The position numbers and the translations under genes were made by a program. From contig CM034595.1 in the NCBI GenBank assembly GCA_020091685.1, positions 24,537,564-24,601,563 on the forward strand: a DNA stretch of 64,000 nt, written 5' to 3'. The stretch comes from Lutjanus erythropterus. Its lineage: Eukaryota > Chordata > Actinopteri > Lutjaniformes > Lutjanidae. The notes under the pieces are model-generated. The model was not told where the DNA came from and ran no database searches. It worked only from the letters and a program-made list of their open reading frames with translations. Shown here piece by piece: positions 24,513-50,673 of this stretch (position 1 is its first letter; every line of letters starts with the position of its first letter).

Positions 24513-25283
24513 ATGCGTAAGTGTAAAAATTTATTTTTTAAAAATCCTTTTTTTTTAAATTTCAGCATTAACTGTTTTGCTTTTAATGTATCTAAATAGT
24601 TACCTAATGTGTAGTATCATGTTGCATGAGCTTTTGGTTGCGGTGTGTGTAGTGTGTAGTGCTAGTTTTGTGTTTCTTATTAAGCTGTGCATTTTACTGA
24701 GTACATTATATATGTCAGTAGGAATGTTTCTACTGTATTAGTATGCACTTGTAGAATTAAGTTACTGGTAAATACATAATTATTTCATTGTCTGTTTGAA
24801 CTGAATCAGTTTCTTTAAATGTTTAAATCTGGCATAAGTCATTACCACATTACTGTACAGCCATTTCGAATGAAAACATAAATAAACACTGGGCAACACT
24901 TACAACAATATTTTCTTGTTGTAGCCACGAAGATTTATGACTCAATCCTCACACTTAGGCGAGTCTTCATCGACTACGCTAATGAAGAAGGAGACAAATT
25001 CACTTTGACCAAGGGAGAACTCGTTAAAGTGCTCCGCAAGGAGGTTCTTGTGGAAGTAAGAAAAAAGGCGCTGTGAGTACTTGTTTTACATGTTTTATGT
25101 TTTATAATCTTTTTACAACTCCTGCTGTTTTTCTTTCTTTAGTGTGACGACAAAACTGAAGTGGAGAAATACCTCCAGATACTGGATACCAACGGGGATG
25201 AGGTCATCGATTTCCAGGAGTACATGGACGCCATCGCATACCTCGCTGTGACCATGTTCACTCCGGTGAAAACTAAAAAATAA
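24513..25283 (+). CDS. S100 family EF-hand calcium-binding protein (91 aa)
   Basis: Three exons join in phase: 24513-24516 (ATG plus one base, then the donor GTAAGT), 24925-25055 and 25143-25283. The protein begins MPTKIYDSILTL and has 91 aa, the normal S100 size. The first loop is the 14-residue S100 type (YANEEGDKFTLTKGEL). The second is a complete canonical EF-hand loop (DTNGDEVIDFQE), so tight Ca binding at site 2 is expected. The tail is TPVKTKK. S100 proteins are small dimeric calcium sensors that bind target peptides in the cytoplasm. The start was chosen because the exon-2 reading frame has no upstream ATG, and the 4-nt piece supplies Met at the expected distance from helix 1. Human S100A10/S100A11 lie near SNX27, as here. 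I cannot assign the exact paralogue. Confidence 0.85.
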
Positions 25284-25374
25284 ATAATTTGGCCTTTGAA
25301 GGCTTTGTGATGACTTTAAATGTGTATCACTGATTCTGAATGTCAGAAATGAACAAAAAGGAAATAAATGTATC

Positions 25375-25380
25375 AATAAA
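25375..25380 (+). terminator. Polyadenylation signal of the S100 gene
   Basis: AATAAA about 92 nt after the TAA stop. Another AATAAA is at 25363-25368. Confidence 0.65.
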
Positions 25381-25399
25381 AGTCACATTTTAGACATGC

Positions 25400-27109
25400 T
25401 TTGTCCAGTATTTCACTCTCCCTCAGTATAGGACGAACAAACACCTTTAAAATTATCTTTGAAAACTCAAAATTCTTAAAGGAGAAGGACTTAAATTTTG
25501 CATTAATTTAGCCTGGCAAAGTGTGACTGAGAGACAACTAAAAGCAGCAATAAGCAATTCTGTTTTTTTACTGGTTTTTTTTTTTGTTTGTTTTTTTAAT
25601 TTCCAAAAGTCAGAAACTAATAAATGCCTGGAGAGACGTTTTTTGTGTATTTGATATAGTCTGAAGGAATGTTAAATAGCAATGTCAGGCTCTAGTGTTG
25701 AATGTCTATGACATTTATTTAACATAATCAGGGCTGGCTCTAGAGAAATATTCATGGAATAGCAAGAGGATGGCATGCAGACTTTAATGGGGGCAAAAAT
25801 ATATGTACACTGATTTCATTGCAAACAATAACATATAATATTTGCTTGGAACATGGAGATATTTTAACTCACATTAATGTAGTTAAAGAGGAAAGAAATG
25901 GATTGAAATATCTCAAGGTGGCATTCAAAATCAACAAATTGCTTCATTTCCAAATCTTCAGACATGTTTGTCTTTTTACATTTAAGAAAAGTCAAGTTGA
26001 TGAATGCACCATCTGTTGCTGCATTCATTTGCTCTTCACATCAGAGTTTTGCTCCTGTAAATTTCCAACCAGCTACTACTTTTCATATTTTGACTTAGAT
26101 TGTCCAAACTGGGGTTGCAAGGCATTTTTTAGAGGTGGGAGCTGCCACCTTTCTAGATCTGCCCCTGAACATAAGCATAATCCCACTGACATCCATGAGC
26201 TAAACTAAATGAAGGGGTATTTTTGGGTCTCCTCAAGGGATCCCGATCCACAGGTTGCAGTCAAATCTGAACGAATGAAACCTTTATTGCCCTGAGGGGA
26301 ATTTTTTATGCACAAGGAACATAGAAAAACAACAACCATAGATTGCCACACATATTATAAGAAACACCATTTAAAAAAAGCATCATATTAGGAAATCCGT
26401 TCAAGAAAGTTCCAAATTTCATCACAATTCAATTACGAACAGATGTGATGCCTCTTTTCTGCATCCTGGGCAGGCTATACCTTCAATCTGATGATAAAAT
26501 GTTACGATTTTTATCATTCAGATAGAAGTACTAGTATTATTATAACACAAGTACTATTACTAGTAGTAATCTATCTGCTGTGATCTTGAGAGCAAAATCC
26601 ATGGTGCACTGTTCTCTTGTTATCTTAGGGCTGCATGATATTGTGAAAAAAAAGAACATACTGTGATTATGTGGACAGATATTCTGATATGATTCACAAT
26701 TAGTGGGAATGATCATTTTTGCATCACAATTTTCATTTTCACAGATCCAAAGTTGGGATTAAAAAGTCATGATTATGACTTCATAATTATTAAAAAGTCA
26801 TAATTATGAGCTAGACTATAACAATTATTAGATAAAAGTCGAAATTATGAGATGAAAGTGACATTTTTTAATTTCATAATTCTGATTTTTCAGCACATTA
26901 TTTCAACTTTGTCCTCATAATTCTGTCTTTTAATCTCATAATTTCGACTTTTTATATTATAGTTACAGTTATATTATAGTTAGACTGTGACCCTGGGGAT
27001 ATTTTTGTCCTTTAATGGGCTTCCATTCTGACTTACAACTTGGCTGAATACGATTATGTGGCCTCTCTACACCGAGAGATAAGGAGTCTGAAGTGACCCA
27101 TATGGAATG
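25400..27109. other. Intergenic between S100 and snx27
   Basis: Holds a MITE-like left end at 26626 (TAGGGCTGCATGATATTG) and an AT-rich array of AAAGTCATAATTATGAG-like words at about 26755-26970. A 129-codon frame at 25819-26208 contains a hAT-like GGTGGGAGCTGCCACC word and is judged repeat-derived. Confidence 0.5.
26755..26970. repeat. AT-rich palindromic repeat of AAAGTCATAATTATGAG-like units
   Basis: Units such as AAAAAGTCATAATTATGAG on the left are answered by CTCATAATTTCGACTTTTT on the right, so the block is both tandem and inverted. It is common filler in fish DNA transposons. Confidence 0.6.
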
Positions 27110-27270
27110 TATCCTGGGGCGGTCTCGGGAATCATCGGTCTCTGTCGGCTTTTTCCGCCGATCTCGGTCAGTTAGCTAGCGAGGCTGATTAGCCTGCTAC
27201 TACCAGCTAATGTTTGTGGGATATTTATTGTTAGCTGAGTCGGTGTGGATGATACAAATAGTGTAGAAAA
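27110..27270 (+). promoter_or_regulatory. snx27: CpG-rich promoter/5'UTR of snx27
   Basis: A local rise in CpG (GGGGCGGTCTCGGG, CCGCCGATCTCGG) against AT-rich surroundings directly precedes the start codon. No TATA box is seen, as expected for a broadly expressed gene. The exact start site is not determinable. Confidence 0.55.
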
Positions 27271-40572
<13,302 letters not shown>

Positions 40573-41748
40573 GAAGGGAGATCGTTACCTCTTAACTTGA
40601 CACCGTCGTCACAGACTCAGCTCAGTTCGGCCCTCATCTAGCCCCCAGACCCAGCAACACTCAGCTATTAACTACATGGACATCATTTACACTCCCATCA
40701 GCTACGACCAGAGAAGCTACCCCGATACATGCAAACCAACAAGCATCTGCAACTGAACAAATCGAATAAACAGAAGCATTAAGAGCTACAGACACATGAA
40801 CCAGAACTCTTGAATCCAGCACATCATAATCATGCATTTAGTAGAGCTCTGTCACAAAGAAACGAGGCCTCTATAGACTTTCATGGATTCATGCAAGCCT
40901 TCTTCTTACTGGCAGGACTTGAAGTGGAATGTGACTTGCACAAGAGGAGGTTTCAAGCCTCCGTTGAAGTTATCCTACTGGGAAGAGAAGCTGAAGTGAA
41001 TAACGGAACATCAGTGGACTAACAAGGGAAAGTGGAAGCTGTTAGTGCTCGCAAAGGGGAACAGAGAAAACACATGATCAGCGATACTGAGGGTTGACCA
41101 CAGGAAGACACTTAGCTTCTGAATCAGAGCAGCAGTGTCTTCTTTGATTTTTTCTTTTGGCCAGTTGTTAGCGTGCAAGTGTGTTTGTGCATGTTAACTA
41201 TGCGAGGGGCCCCAAAAGGCAAGGGGCCAACAGAGTGAGGCCCTCAAAATGTAAGTCACGGCTGAATTACGTCACATGCATACATTTTCATCTGTTTGCA
41301 GCTAAATTTGCATTTATAAAAGAGAACTATTAACATTGTAATGTGGCAAATGAGAGAAGGGAGAGAAAGCATTTTGTAGGATTGTTTGACACATTTTTCA
41401 GTCATGGGTGTGGCTACACAGAGCACACGGCTGCAAGGATTCAACACATGAGCAGGAACATGTTAAAATTTAGATTAATGTTGCACTTTATCCAACAGTA
41501 CAGTATTAACAACCTCCAAATGAAACGTAACCTAAGAATCAGATAGTGGGCATAATACTGGAACAAACCTGTACTTAGTTTACATTCATTTATGACTATT
41601 ATGATGATTGTGTGCTGCATCATGAAATGGTATGTGCAGTGTGCAGAGCCATGCATTAAACTTTTCTGTATTTATAGTATTATGTGAACACTCCATGCTA
41701 ATGTTTTGAAGCCATTGTAGAGCAGCAGTGATGTGGAGTGTTAATCAG

Positions 41749-41998
41749 TAGGGCTGCAACTAATGATTATTTTCATTGTCGATTAATCTGTCTTATATAG
41801 TATTTTTTCAATTAATCACTCAGTTGTTTGGTCATTAAAGTGTCAGAAAATTGGTCTTGTTTTGTCCACAACATTAAGATATTCCGTTTACCATCCTAGT
41901 GGAGTAAAGAAACCAGAAAATACTCACATTCAAGAAGCTGGAATCAGAGAATTTTGATTGTAATTAATTTAACTAATCAATTAATCGTTGCAGCTCTA
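41749..41998. mobile_element. hAT-like MITE with GCTGCAAC ends (250 bp)
   Basis: The ends TAGGGCTGCAACTAATGATT and TAATCGTTGCAGCTCTA are inverted repeats. The flanks TTAATCAG and CTGATCAG are similar 8-mers, as expected of a hAT target duplication. Confidence 0.75.
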
Positions 41999-42643
41999 CT
42001 GATCAGTGTAGTGCAGAATAATTAGTGTGTATTACCCACAAGAGACAGCAGGGGTCCTTCTCTTCCTGCTTGCTCTCTTGCAGGCAGTGATTACTCTGTT
42101 TCTGAGAACTCCCACAGGATTTATAATAGGCCTGTAATTCAAACGGCAGCACTATTTATCTCTTTAGCTGCCTGGTCCTTGGCTGTACTGTTAAGCCACT
42201 CATGCACTCCACATTCATGTTAATTGGGAAGAAGATTTCTTAGCGAAAAGGGCAGCCTACACCTATCATCACCATGATAGATATGAAAATAACTACACAT
42301 TCACTAAAGGCTGCAGAGCAAATGATGACTTAACTGCAGAGTAATGTAATAATAAACAGTGTAATTTAATGTCCTTCTAAATGAGCCTGGTTAATCTTCT
42401 CATTCCTGCAATAATGTAATAATAATAATCATACTGTAACATAATTATCTGATGATGTAAACACAACAAAATAATGTAATTACAGGTTATTACATCATTA
42501 AGCCATGACAGTTGTAATGCTGATATTAAAAATGAATCATTGCTCAGTGCAATTTTGTGATGTTACTACCTTATTAATCAAAGCCACACAGTCAACTCAT
42601 TTAGAGGGACATTCTTTCCAACATTTTGAAAGTTCTTACTTAG

Positions 42644-42924
42644 AGGACCAGTGGGTAGCATTTAGTGTCATCTAGAGGTGAATTTGCAGATTGCAAACAC
42701 CTCACATCACCCTCCCCTTCCAAGCATGTAATCTTGCGAAAAATGCAAAAGTGTGTATCGAGAGCCACAGTTAAGTTAGTCCTTTCTGGGCTACTGGCTC
42801 ATTCTAATGTAACAAAAACACAATGAATTTTACATTCTGGTGATTATAAACAACTAAATCATACTTATGAATATTAAATTCTATTTATGCCAATAGATGT
42901 CCATAAATCTTACACACTGGTCCT
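42644..42924. mobile_element. TTAA-associated MITE (281 bp)
   Basis: The ends AGAGGACCAGTGGGTAGCAT and AAATCTTACACACTGGTCCT match the family at 8293-8629. Flanks are TTAG and TTAA. Confidence 0.75.
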
Positions 42925-44530
42925 TTAATTTCAACTATTACACTGTTACATGTTAATTTGCAATGACCTCTTGTAAAGTGAACCCTCCTGTTAGTGCTGG
43001 GTGATGTGTCATGATAATGATGAGCATATTTTCCAAAATCAATATGCTGTATATCATATTATGCCTAATTTATGTAAAATCATATTCAAAGGAGCAATAG
43101 GTATGACCTTAGCATTCAGAAATGAATACTGCAGTTCAAATAGCAAGTATATTAAATTGGTTGAATCCCTATTAATATATGATCTATGTTTGAAGCGAGT
43201 TGTTTGGCCTTGTCCCCTCCTCCCCACACTTAAAGCTCAGGCTAGCTGCCTGCAGCCTGCGGGGACACTGAACCTACACGAGCACAACATTATAATTTGA
43301 CAAGTGACAATAAGTCCTACACTGAAAGTTTATTAGCTATTTATAACTATCAATTGTCTGTCTCCTCTGAAAATACTGAAAGGTTTGAGTTCAGTGACTG
43401 CTTGTCTTACTGCCTGTCAGACTCAATTAACATATTGTCCAGGTTAACCATTATAAACATCTACTCCCTCTAAAAGGTCATTAATTATTTCTTACGACAC
43501 ATAAAAGACACTTTTTCAGCAAACATTCTGCATTAATTTCAACTCCGATAACTCCGACATTCCACACTGGAGTGGGGTTTCAAAGGAAAACTTGCTGGCC
43601 GTAACATTGTTGTGGGAGACGCCAGTATTTCAGCTCAGCATGTTTCCTTAATCTCTGTCGACATGTTGTGATCGTTTAATGATTTTGCACAGTAAATATT
43701 AGTGGCGTCACAATTTCAATATTAATCGAAAATCGATCAAAGTGAGCTTTTAATCTCAGTAACTGAAATCAAAGGCAGATTCTACCAGTATTTTTTCTCC
43801 AACCTTGTGTGGCATCTGGCAAGTGTCCAAAGAAAAAAACAACATTTGAAAGACATAATAGTGTTGCTTACTTGCTGTTATATCAGACTGGATACCATGC
43901 AGACTATCTTTATAAAGAATTTGAAATGGTAAATGACAGTTGTCAGCAAATAAAAACAATGTTCTTTATCAAACAAGATATCAGTAGTCTAATAATGGCA
44001 GGGCTATAGGTGCTAAAAAAGTTTAAATTGAACCTTTAATATGAACTGACACTTCTGTTTAGCTCCTAATGAGAATATCAGCAGTATTTTTTGTTATCTA
44101 CACGTTCAAACAGGTAAAGAGACATAGATCGACATCCGTGGCTCTAACTGCCTGTAATGATGGTGCTGCTCACAAAAGCCATTTTGGGTGATGAATGAGC
44201 CTCAGCAGACCTTGGTGGGTGTGTTAAAGGAGATTTAATTGAATGTGTTGAGCCTTGAATTGAGAGATTGAATGTGCAATCCTAAAGGCCGAACGCATTT
44301 CCCTGGATTCTTGTCTGTTTACTGGACCATGTCCTCGCTGTTCGATTGTCTGACATTGTCTGATCTGCCCACCTCAAAAGTTTGCACCGCTCCCCCCCTC
44401 TCTCTTTCTCTTCCTCTCTCTCATTCTGACTAAGGTTAAGTTTCACTAACATTATTTATTTCAGTAAGATACAATCTTAAATTCAGCGTCTCTGTTGTTA
44501 AGTTTTTCACCTGATATGGTTTGGCTTTCA

Positions 44531-44685
44531 GAGAGCCACGCTAAGAAGAGGATGAAGATTGACAACCTGCAGATTCTTTGACATGTTGAAATGTAAAATT
44601 TAAGACAAAGTGTTTGGTTACGTCGCTTACTGTAATAAATTGTAACATATTCTTTTAAATAAACTGATTTATTGATGCAAAGCTA
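44531..44685 (+). other. Possible terminal exon with poly(A) site
   Basis: A T-rich tract ending TTTCAG (44530) is followed by a short frame that, entered one base into a codon, reads SHAKKRMKIDNLQIL then TGA, and then by AATAAA at 44658-44663 with GT-rich downstream sequence. No upstream exon of matching phase was identified, and none of the snx27 donors gives this frame at the right place. It could equally be snx27 3'UTR sequence. Confidence 0.25.
44658..44663 (+). terminator. Polyadenylation signal AATAAA with GT-rich downstream element
   Basis: AATAAACTGATTTATTG followed by TTGTGTGTCGTGTGTGTTTG, the standard layout of a vertebrate cleavage site. Confidence 0.55.
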
Positions 44686-45139
44686 GTTTTGTCTTAATTG
44701 TGTGTCGTGTGTGTTTGTGGGTGGGTACGACTTAGCATGACTTAAGATATTTTCAGAGATAAATTTCAGACTCGAGACCAGTTAATTGGGGATGGCTGGT
44801 GCAATTGGAAAACCATTTAGACAAGATTAGATTAGTCAAGTAATAATAAATATTAATATTAATGAACTTCATTTGTATAGTGCTTAACACATAAAACTTG
44901 ACGATAAAATACACAGTAACATAAATAAACAGGCAGGTGTAAGGAATAAAAGAGGAATGAAACTTGAAAACAAATAAAATACCAGGGATAAAATATAAAA
45001 ACAGTTTGTGCTATGAAATTTCAAATAGGTAAAGGAGTGTGAGACCTGACTGCAACATCAAGTACAGTGTAACTCAATAGTCAGGAATTAAAGTAAAAAG
45101 CAGTCAGACAAAAGCACTTGTATCTTTTCTTTCTTTCTC

Positions 45140-45500
45140 TTTTTAATTTGTTCCAGGTTTTAACTGATCTAGGGAAAACTGTATTTTCCTGCTGTACACC
45201 ATGGGTGTGGAACAATCTGCAAAAAAGATCTTAAATTATATACCATATAGATCTGAAACTATATGCTAGTATTCACTGATAAATTTTAAGGCATCAATAA
45301 AGAATGTGGTGATGGAGACATGCTTGTTTTTCTTGAGAGGTCACTATGTTCAAATTGTTGTTTGTTGTGGATTTTTGTTTGATTTGTTGTATTGGTTGCA
45401 TTTCAATATGTAATGATTAGTTGCTACCTTGGCCAGGTCTCTCTTGTAAAAGAGATTTTGAATCACATCCTAGTTAAATAAAGGTAAAATGAAAAAGAAA
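45140..45500 (+). mobile_element. LINE (L2/Rex-like) 3' end remnant
   Basis: A degraded reading GKTVFSCCTPWVWNNLQ resembles the C-terminal end of fish non-LTR reverse-transcriptase frames. It is followed by a CTTGTAAAAGAGATTTTGAA...TTAAATAAAGG tail typical of their 3' ends and an A-rich stretch. 5'-truncated and inactive. Confidence 0.6.
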
Positions 45501-45604
45501 AAAAAAGGTAATGGTTAAGGTTAGTGTAAATCTTCAGGAAATGGATGTAAGTCAATGTGACGTCCCCAACAATGACCTCAGTCAACTTGTCTGTTGTCTG
45601 TTCA

Positions 45605-45607
<3 letters not shown>

Positions 45608-45700
<93 letters not shown>
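45608..45700. repeat. (TG)n microsatellite
   Basis: About 92 nt of uninterrupted TG. The poly Cys-Val frames over it are artefacts. Confidence 0.97.
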
Positions 45701-46239
45701 GGACCCTAAAACAACACCAGCAGGTGGGAGTTTGGAGTCTCAGACTGCCAAAGTTACACACAAGCCTCTGAGTGGGTAGACTGAGAATTATCCCATAAAG
45801 ATGATTTCACGCTCATTCTCCCACTCTCCCTTTGTGTACCCACAGCTGTTTTCTTTCTTCCTCTGTCCTGCATCAGTCCTCTCTTTTCTCCTCAACTCCA
45901 ACCTCTTTTAATGAGATCTGGGAGACAATTACCCAACAGGCAGTGAAATAGCCGTTCCATATCGACCTGCTGTGAGTGCCTGCACCCAGTAATTAATAGC
46001 TATTGACTGCTGGTGACAAGGTATTCACTTGGAACATCTGAATTTTTGAAAAGACAACATCTGTGGGCCAGAGACCTGTCCTGAAAGATGTCTTGCATGT
46101 GGTCAGACTTCAGTGTTGATCAGTTTCATGTCATGCCGTGATCACATGAGGGTCTGAGGGTCATTAACCTGGTGGAGATAATGCGTCTGTGTGTGTGTGT
46201 GTAGCCACAGGCATTATATTTTCAAGTCATCCCATTCAT

Positions 46240-46560
46240 CTGAATGTGATATCTCAAAAACACCATGGGGGGGGGGGGGATTTCTTCAAAGGGTGAACTG
46301 ATTAGCTTGTGGTGGTAAAAAGTCAAAAGTCAAAGTCACTGTGACCTCATGTCCATGTCACACTCTTGTGAACACAAAGGACTCGGGAACATAGAGGGAA
46401 TTTCCTCAAATTTTGTACAAACAGCCAGTTGCACTCAAGGATGAACTGCTTAGATTTTGGAGGTCACTGTGACCTCACAAAACTCAAGAATTGACCTTAA
46501 TTCAAGAATTCATAGGTTAATTATGGCAACATTTCACACAAATCTGATAATAGGATAGGA
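46240..46560. repeat. Fish interspersed repeat with CACTGTGACCTCA words
   Basis: CAAAGTCACTGTGACCTCAT and AGGTCACTGTGACCTCACAA, with AAGGATGAACTG and GGAATTTCCTCAAATTTTG words, recur as a diverged tandem unit of about 120 bp. The same wording is widespread in fish noncoding DNA. Confidence 0.5.
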
Positions 46561-46706
46561 TAATAGGATACCAGCAGTACCAGAGAGTAACTAGTTATAT
46601 GTAATTAAATTACAAAATGAATGTGATTGTAATGCATTAAAGTGTCTGTGAAAAAATGTGTAGTTGCATTACAGTTATTCATCAAGATGTTGGTGGTTCT
46701 GCATGT

Positions 46707-46797
46707 CTTTGGACTGTGGGAGGAAGGCGGAGTAACAGGAGAGAACCCATGCAGACATGGGGAGAACATGTAAACTCCACACAGGAAGGTCCTGCCC
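46707..46797 (-). mobile_element. SINE/LINE core fragment, reverse orientation
   Basis: GACTGTGGGAGGAAGGCGGA...GGGGAGAACATGTAAACTCC is the reverse complement of the core of the SINE at 22331-22608, without its head or tail. Confidence 0.75.
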
Positions 46798-49700
46798 CAG
46801 CCACAGTCATGTCACAACAATGACAGCTTCTCTGTGTAGCTGATACACAGGAACCTAAAATTATGTCTTTGTCTCCTTTTTCCTAAAATCAACAATCAGC
46901 TCCTTGGTTTTGCTGACGCTGAGCAGTAGGGCGTTCTCTGCGCTCTCTGTGCACAACCCTGTAAGACTGTTAATTTCCCTGCTTGAATCCTCGTTGTTTG
47001 AAATCATCAGTCATCAGTTAACTTCACAGCATTTTATCAATGGAAAATGTTTCGCTCTTATTCTGGCTGACTTCGGCTTTGGTTCGGTGAGCAGATCTGA
47101 TTGGTTGAACTTAGTCCATGTTAGGCATGACAGATGGTTCATCCAATCACCTGCCAGAGGTTTTCTCGAAAGCACCTGCTCTTTTCCAAACAGTTTCTGT
47201 GGACGACTTTCCAGATGGTTCTGTGCAACAAACCATCTGGCAGGTCAGGTTAGTCTTAAAGAGGTGGGAAAATGAATGGAGGGAAATAGCTGATGTGTAT
47301 CTTAAAGCATAAGTTAATTAAAGTAGTTTTGTTTTATATTTAATATTAAACAAAACTTGTAGTTTTTGTTTCTAAAATTTTATCTAAAATTGAGGTTTTG
47401 ATATTACAAAACATAACATTAACAGTCTAAAACATTAGGACAGGAGCATTACAGTGGCTCAGCTGGATAAGCCTGTATGTATGTGTGGTAAATTTACATG
47501 TTAATCCTGTACTGTTGGGTTTTCTTCACTTTCCTCCTACTTCGCAAAAATATTCAAGTCAAGAGGATTGCTGAAAACCTGGCAACCTGTCTGGAATGTC
47601 CTCTTCACTTTTAAAGAAGGAAAAGCTGGCTGACATAAGCCGGTGAGGGGCTGGGTGATTTATCTATAAAATTCATCATGACAGGATGTTTCATTTCAGT
47701 CAGTACTGATTATTATTGATCATCTTTAATGACCTATTTTTAATTGATACCAGGAGAAAAAAGGTTGAATTCAACCACTTTATTTAAAATGTAACCACCT
47801 CACTTTGAATTTAACCCTTTATTTGTCAAGACATGCAGGTAATACACTTAATAACCTTAAACACGGGTGAGCTGATGTGTCTCATTTTATTAACAATTGT
47901 TTGTAAGTGTTTATGAACCAGGGCATATTTGTTAGGTGGTTTGCATTTGATGTATTTAAGCAAAACTATTTAACATTTTATTGAACAATTTTCTTAGTGC
48001 TATTGATAAGGTTTCTACTGGCAATAGATTACTTCTGTGTTATGGTCCAGGCATATAAGAAAATATTGTGATGTCAGCTTTCTTTCAGGTCTCAGTAACT
48101 CTTTGACATTTTATTTTAATTGATTAAACCATTATAGTAAAATGCAGCACATTACATCATTATCATCATTATTACTCCCTCCTTTTATATTCTTTCCTTC
48201 TCTTATTTCTCCCACATGAGCAAACAGAGTAAAGAAGTGACAGCACTGCAAAATTAGCGATGTAAGTGAACAGAGAGCTGGAGAGACATAAAGACACAGA
48301 GGGCTTTAAGAATGTGTGTGGTTACTGCATTAGGTCTGCAGCAGGGTCCTCACCTCACCACTTGATGTGCGAGAGGGTTTGTGGTTGCACTGCTTCATGT
48401 GTCCATGGATGTGGGTGCAAATTTGTGCGACAACTGCAGCCATATATTGCGGTGGCCCCTTGATACCAAATGCACGCTTTCTGCATCCCATTCTCCTGCT
48501 CACTGCATCCTCTGTTTTGCTTCTCCTGCTGAACAAACGGCTCTGCGTGAGCTGTCGACACAGAGCAGGTGGATGACTGAGTCACTGCAGGAGGGGAGTA
48601 TCTTAAGATTTATTACCTGGGCGGTATTGCATCGCTCAGCTGTGTTCGGCAGCAGCAGACCCACAGTCACACAGACAAAGGGAGCTCAGCAGGCCATTGA
48701 AATGCACAGTGAACTGCCCTGCCTGCACCATACTGTACTTACAATGAGAAAGTTTAAAGCCAAATTAATAACCTCAGGGCTGAAGGTTTGAGTACAGCCG
48801 TGCCAAGACACCAATTAGCCAAATTCAACCATCCATAAAGTGTTTGCATTATTTCACAGTCAATCATTTTACATGGGGATGCTTGCCAATATCCTTCACA
48901 TAAATTTTGATAAAGACACCCTTTGCCAACAGAGAATATATGTCCAGTCGCCCCTAAATGCTGCTCTAAGTACAGTTTAGCAACAGCAGCATCCCAGAGG
49001 AGGACGGGGAGGGATTCACTCCTCTCCTCCTCCTCTCCTCTTCCCCTCCCTCTCTCATTAATGAGCAATCAGTTAAAAACTTTATCGGCTCCTATTTGCC
49101 TTCTCAGCACATTTTCTACTCCCTCCCCTTCTCTCGACCATGCAACCACCTCCTTTCATTCTGCATCCCCTCATCTCCGTACCTCTGCATAGCCCTCCCT
49201 TCCATCTCTCCTTCTGTCTCTGTCTTCCTTTTGCCCTCTTTATGGCTGTGCTTCATTACCTCCATCTTCTCCTTCCTCTCTCTGTGGCTCTTTTTCCACT
49301 CACGCCCCCCCCCCCCACTTCCCCCTCTCCTTCACTCCTGCTGTCCTCTGCTTCTGCGTCCTTTTTAAACTTCGATCACAGGCAGGGGAGCCTCAGAATA
49401 GAACATTTGATGTATGTCTGGAGAGCACAAAAGACAAGACCATTTATTTCACAATGTTTACAGCTCTGCCTGTCAATACCTATTGGCATTCGAGTGACCA
49501 ACACTTCTGAGAAATGCATTAGTGTGATTTACATTCAAAGCCGTAGACAGAAAGGTCACTGAGATGATAATTTTCTGCATACATAGGAATGCGAGTGGCT
49601 GAGTGAAGATATTCTGTGTGTGTCTGTAACATAAAAAGTCTTATAAAAAGCTGACATGACCTGTGATTTCTCTCTTCTCTCTTCCACACTGCAATCTGAA

Positions 49701-50673
49701 ACTTATCTTCGTCTGCACAGAAACACAATAAGTTTGCATATCACGGGGAAAACCAGAGCTTTGAAATATTTGCTCTTGCTGTGACTGTGAAAGTGTATCC
49801 CATATTCAGAAACAAGAGACAGAGTATACCATTCAACACTCTCAGCTGAGATGTAATGTTATTGCATTGCTTAGTTTTATAGAAAATGAATGACAAAAGC
49901 ATAGAAGAATCCCTGTGGCAGTATGCAGCACATTTTTCTGGGTGTATTACTGCATTTTCTGCTTCATAACAATCCCTAAAGTGTAATATGACACTAATGT
50001 GATTGATAAAGATGCTGAGAAGTGAATCATCAATATCACCATCCCAGGATGTTCAGACTGGACTATTGTAATAAAGATTCTTCTTTTTCTGTTTGTAGTT
50101 GCAGGAACGGAGCGTTCATGTGGAAAAATACTGATCACAATGACTTTGGTTATCCTATTAGATTTTTTTTAAAAACTCTGAGGAAAAAAAAATTAAATTG
50201 AACAGTTAATTGAAACTCTAAAAAATAAATAAATTATAATCCTGCAGCAAAATGCTGTGGTAATAAAGTGTGTACCAGAGAATTCATTATATTGGGGAAG
50301 CTTGTGAACAAAGAGCACACAGAGACTCTGGTCTGTATTTTCAGGAAGAGTTTACACTGATAATCAATGGAAGACTACCAGTAAACAGTAAACTTGTTTT
50401 AATGTAGCTCTGAAAGTGTGAAATCAATCCGGCGGAGTGTGATCATTTTACATGCAGCACATCAGTGTCCAGTTTGTCTATTGAGCATCTTTATGTAGCA
50501 TCCAAAGGCGGTAGTACAAATACTTTATAACAAATTTAATAAAGTCATGCATCCCTGTTTCATTCACGAAACTATTCTAAAAGATTTCCTTTTTGACTGG
50601 TAACAAAAAACCAACAAACACAAACCATCATCCATGTTCAAATGAGACATTTGGTGCTCTGATGAAAGTTTAA

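Larger units (their letters stand above)
40573..44685 (+). other. snx27: Probable snx27 3'UTR (proximal and distal ends)
   Basis: After the TAG at 40570, an AATAAA at 40765-40770 could give a short 3' end. The next strong signal is AATAAA at 44658-44663, followed by a GT-rich stretch, which would give a 4.1-kb 3'UTR; human SNX27 also has a long one. MITEs at 41749-41998 and 42644-42924 would lie inside it. Which end is used cannot be told from sequence. Confidence 0.45.

Noticed and set aside
25819..26208. 129-codon frame between S100 and snx27
   Set aside because: Contains hAT-like repeat words and no recognisable domain; the start and stop look accidental.
48254..49562. Several 70-140-codon frames on both strands
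   Set aside because: Pyrimidine-rich or featureless; overlapping frames on both strands without domains suggest noncoding DNA.
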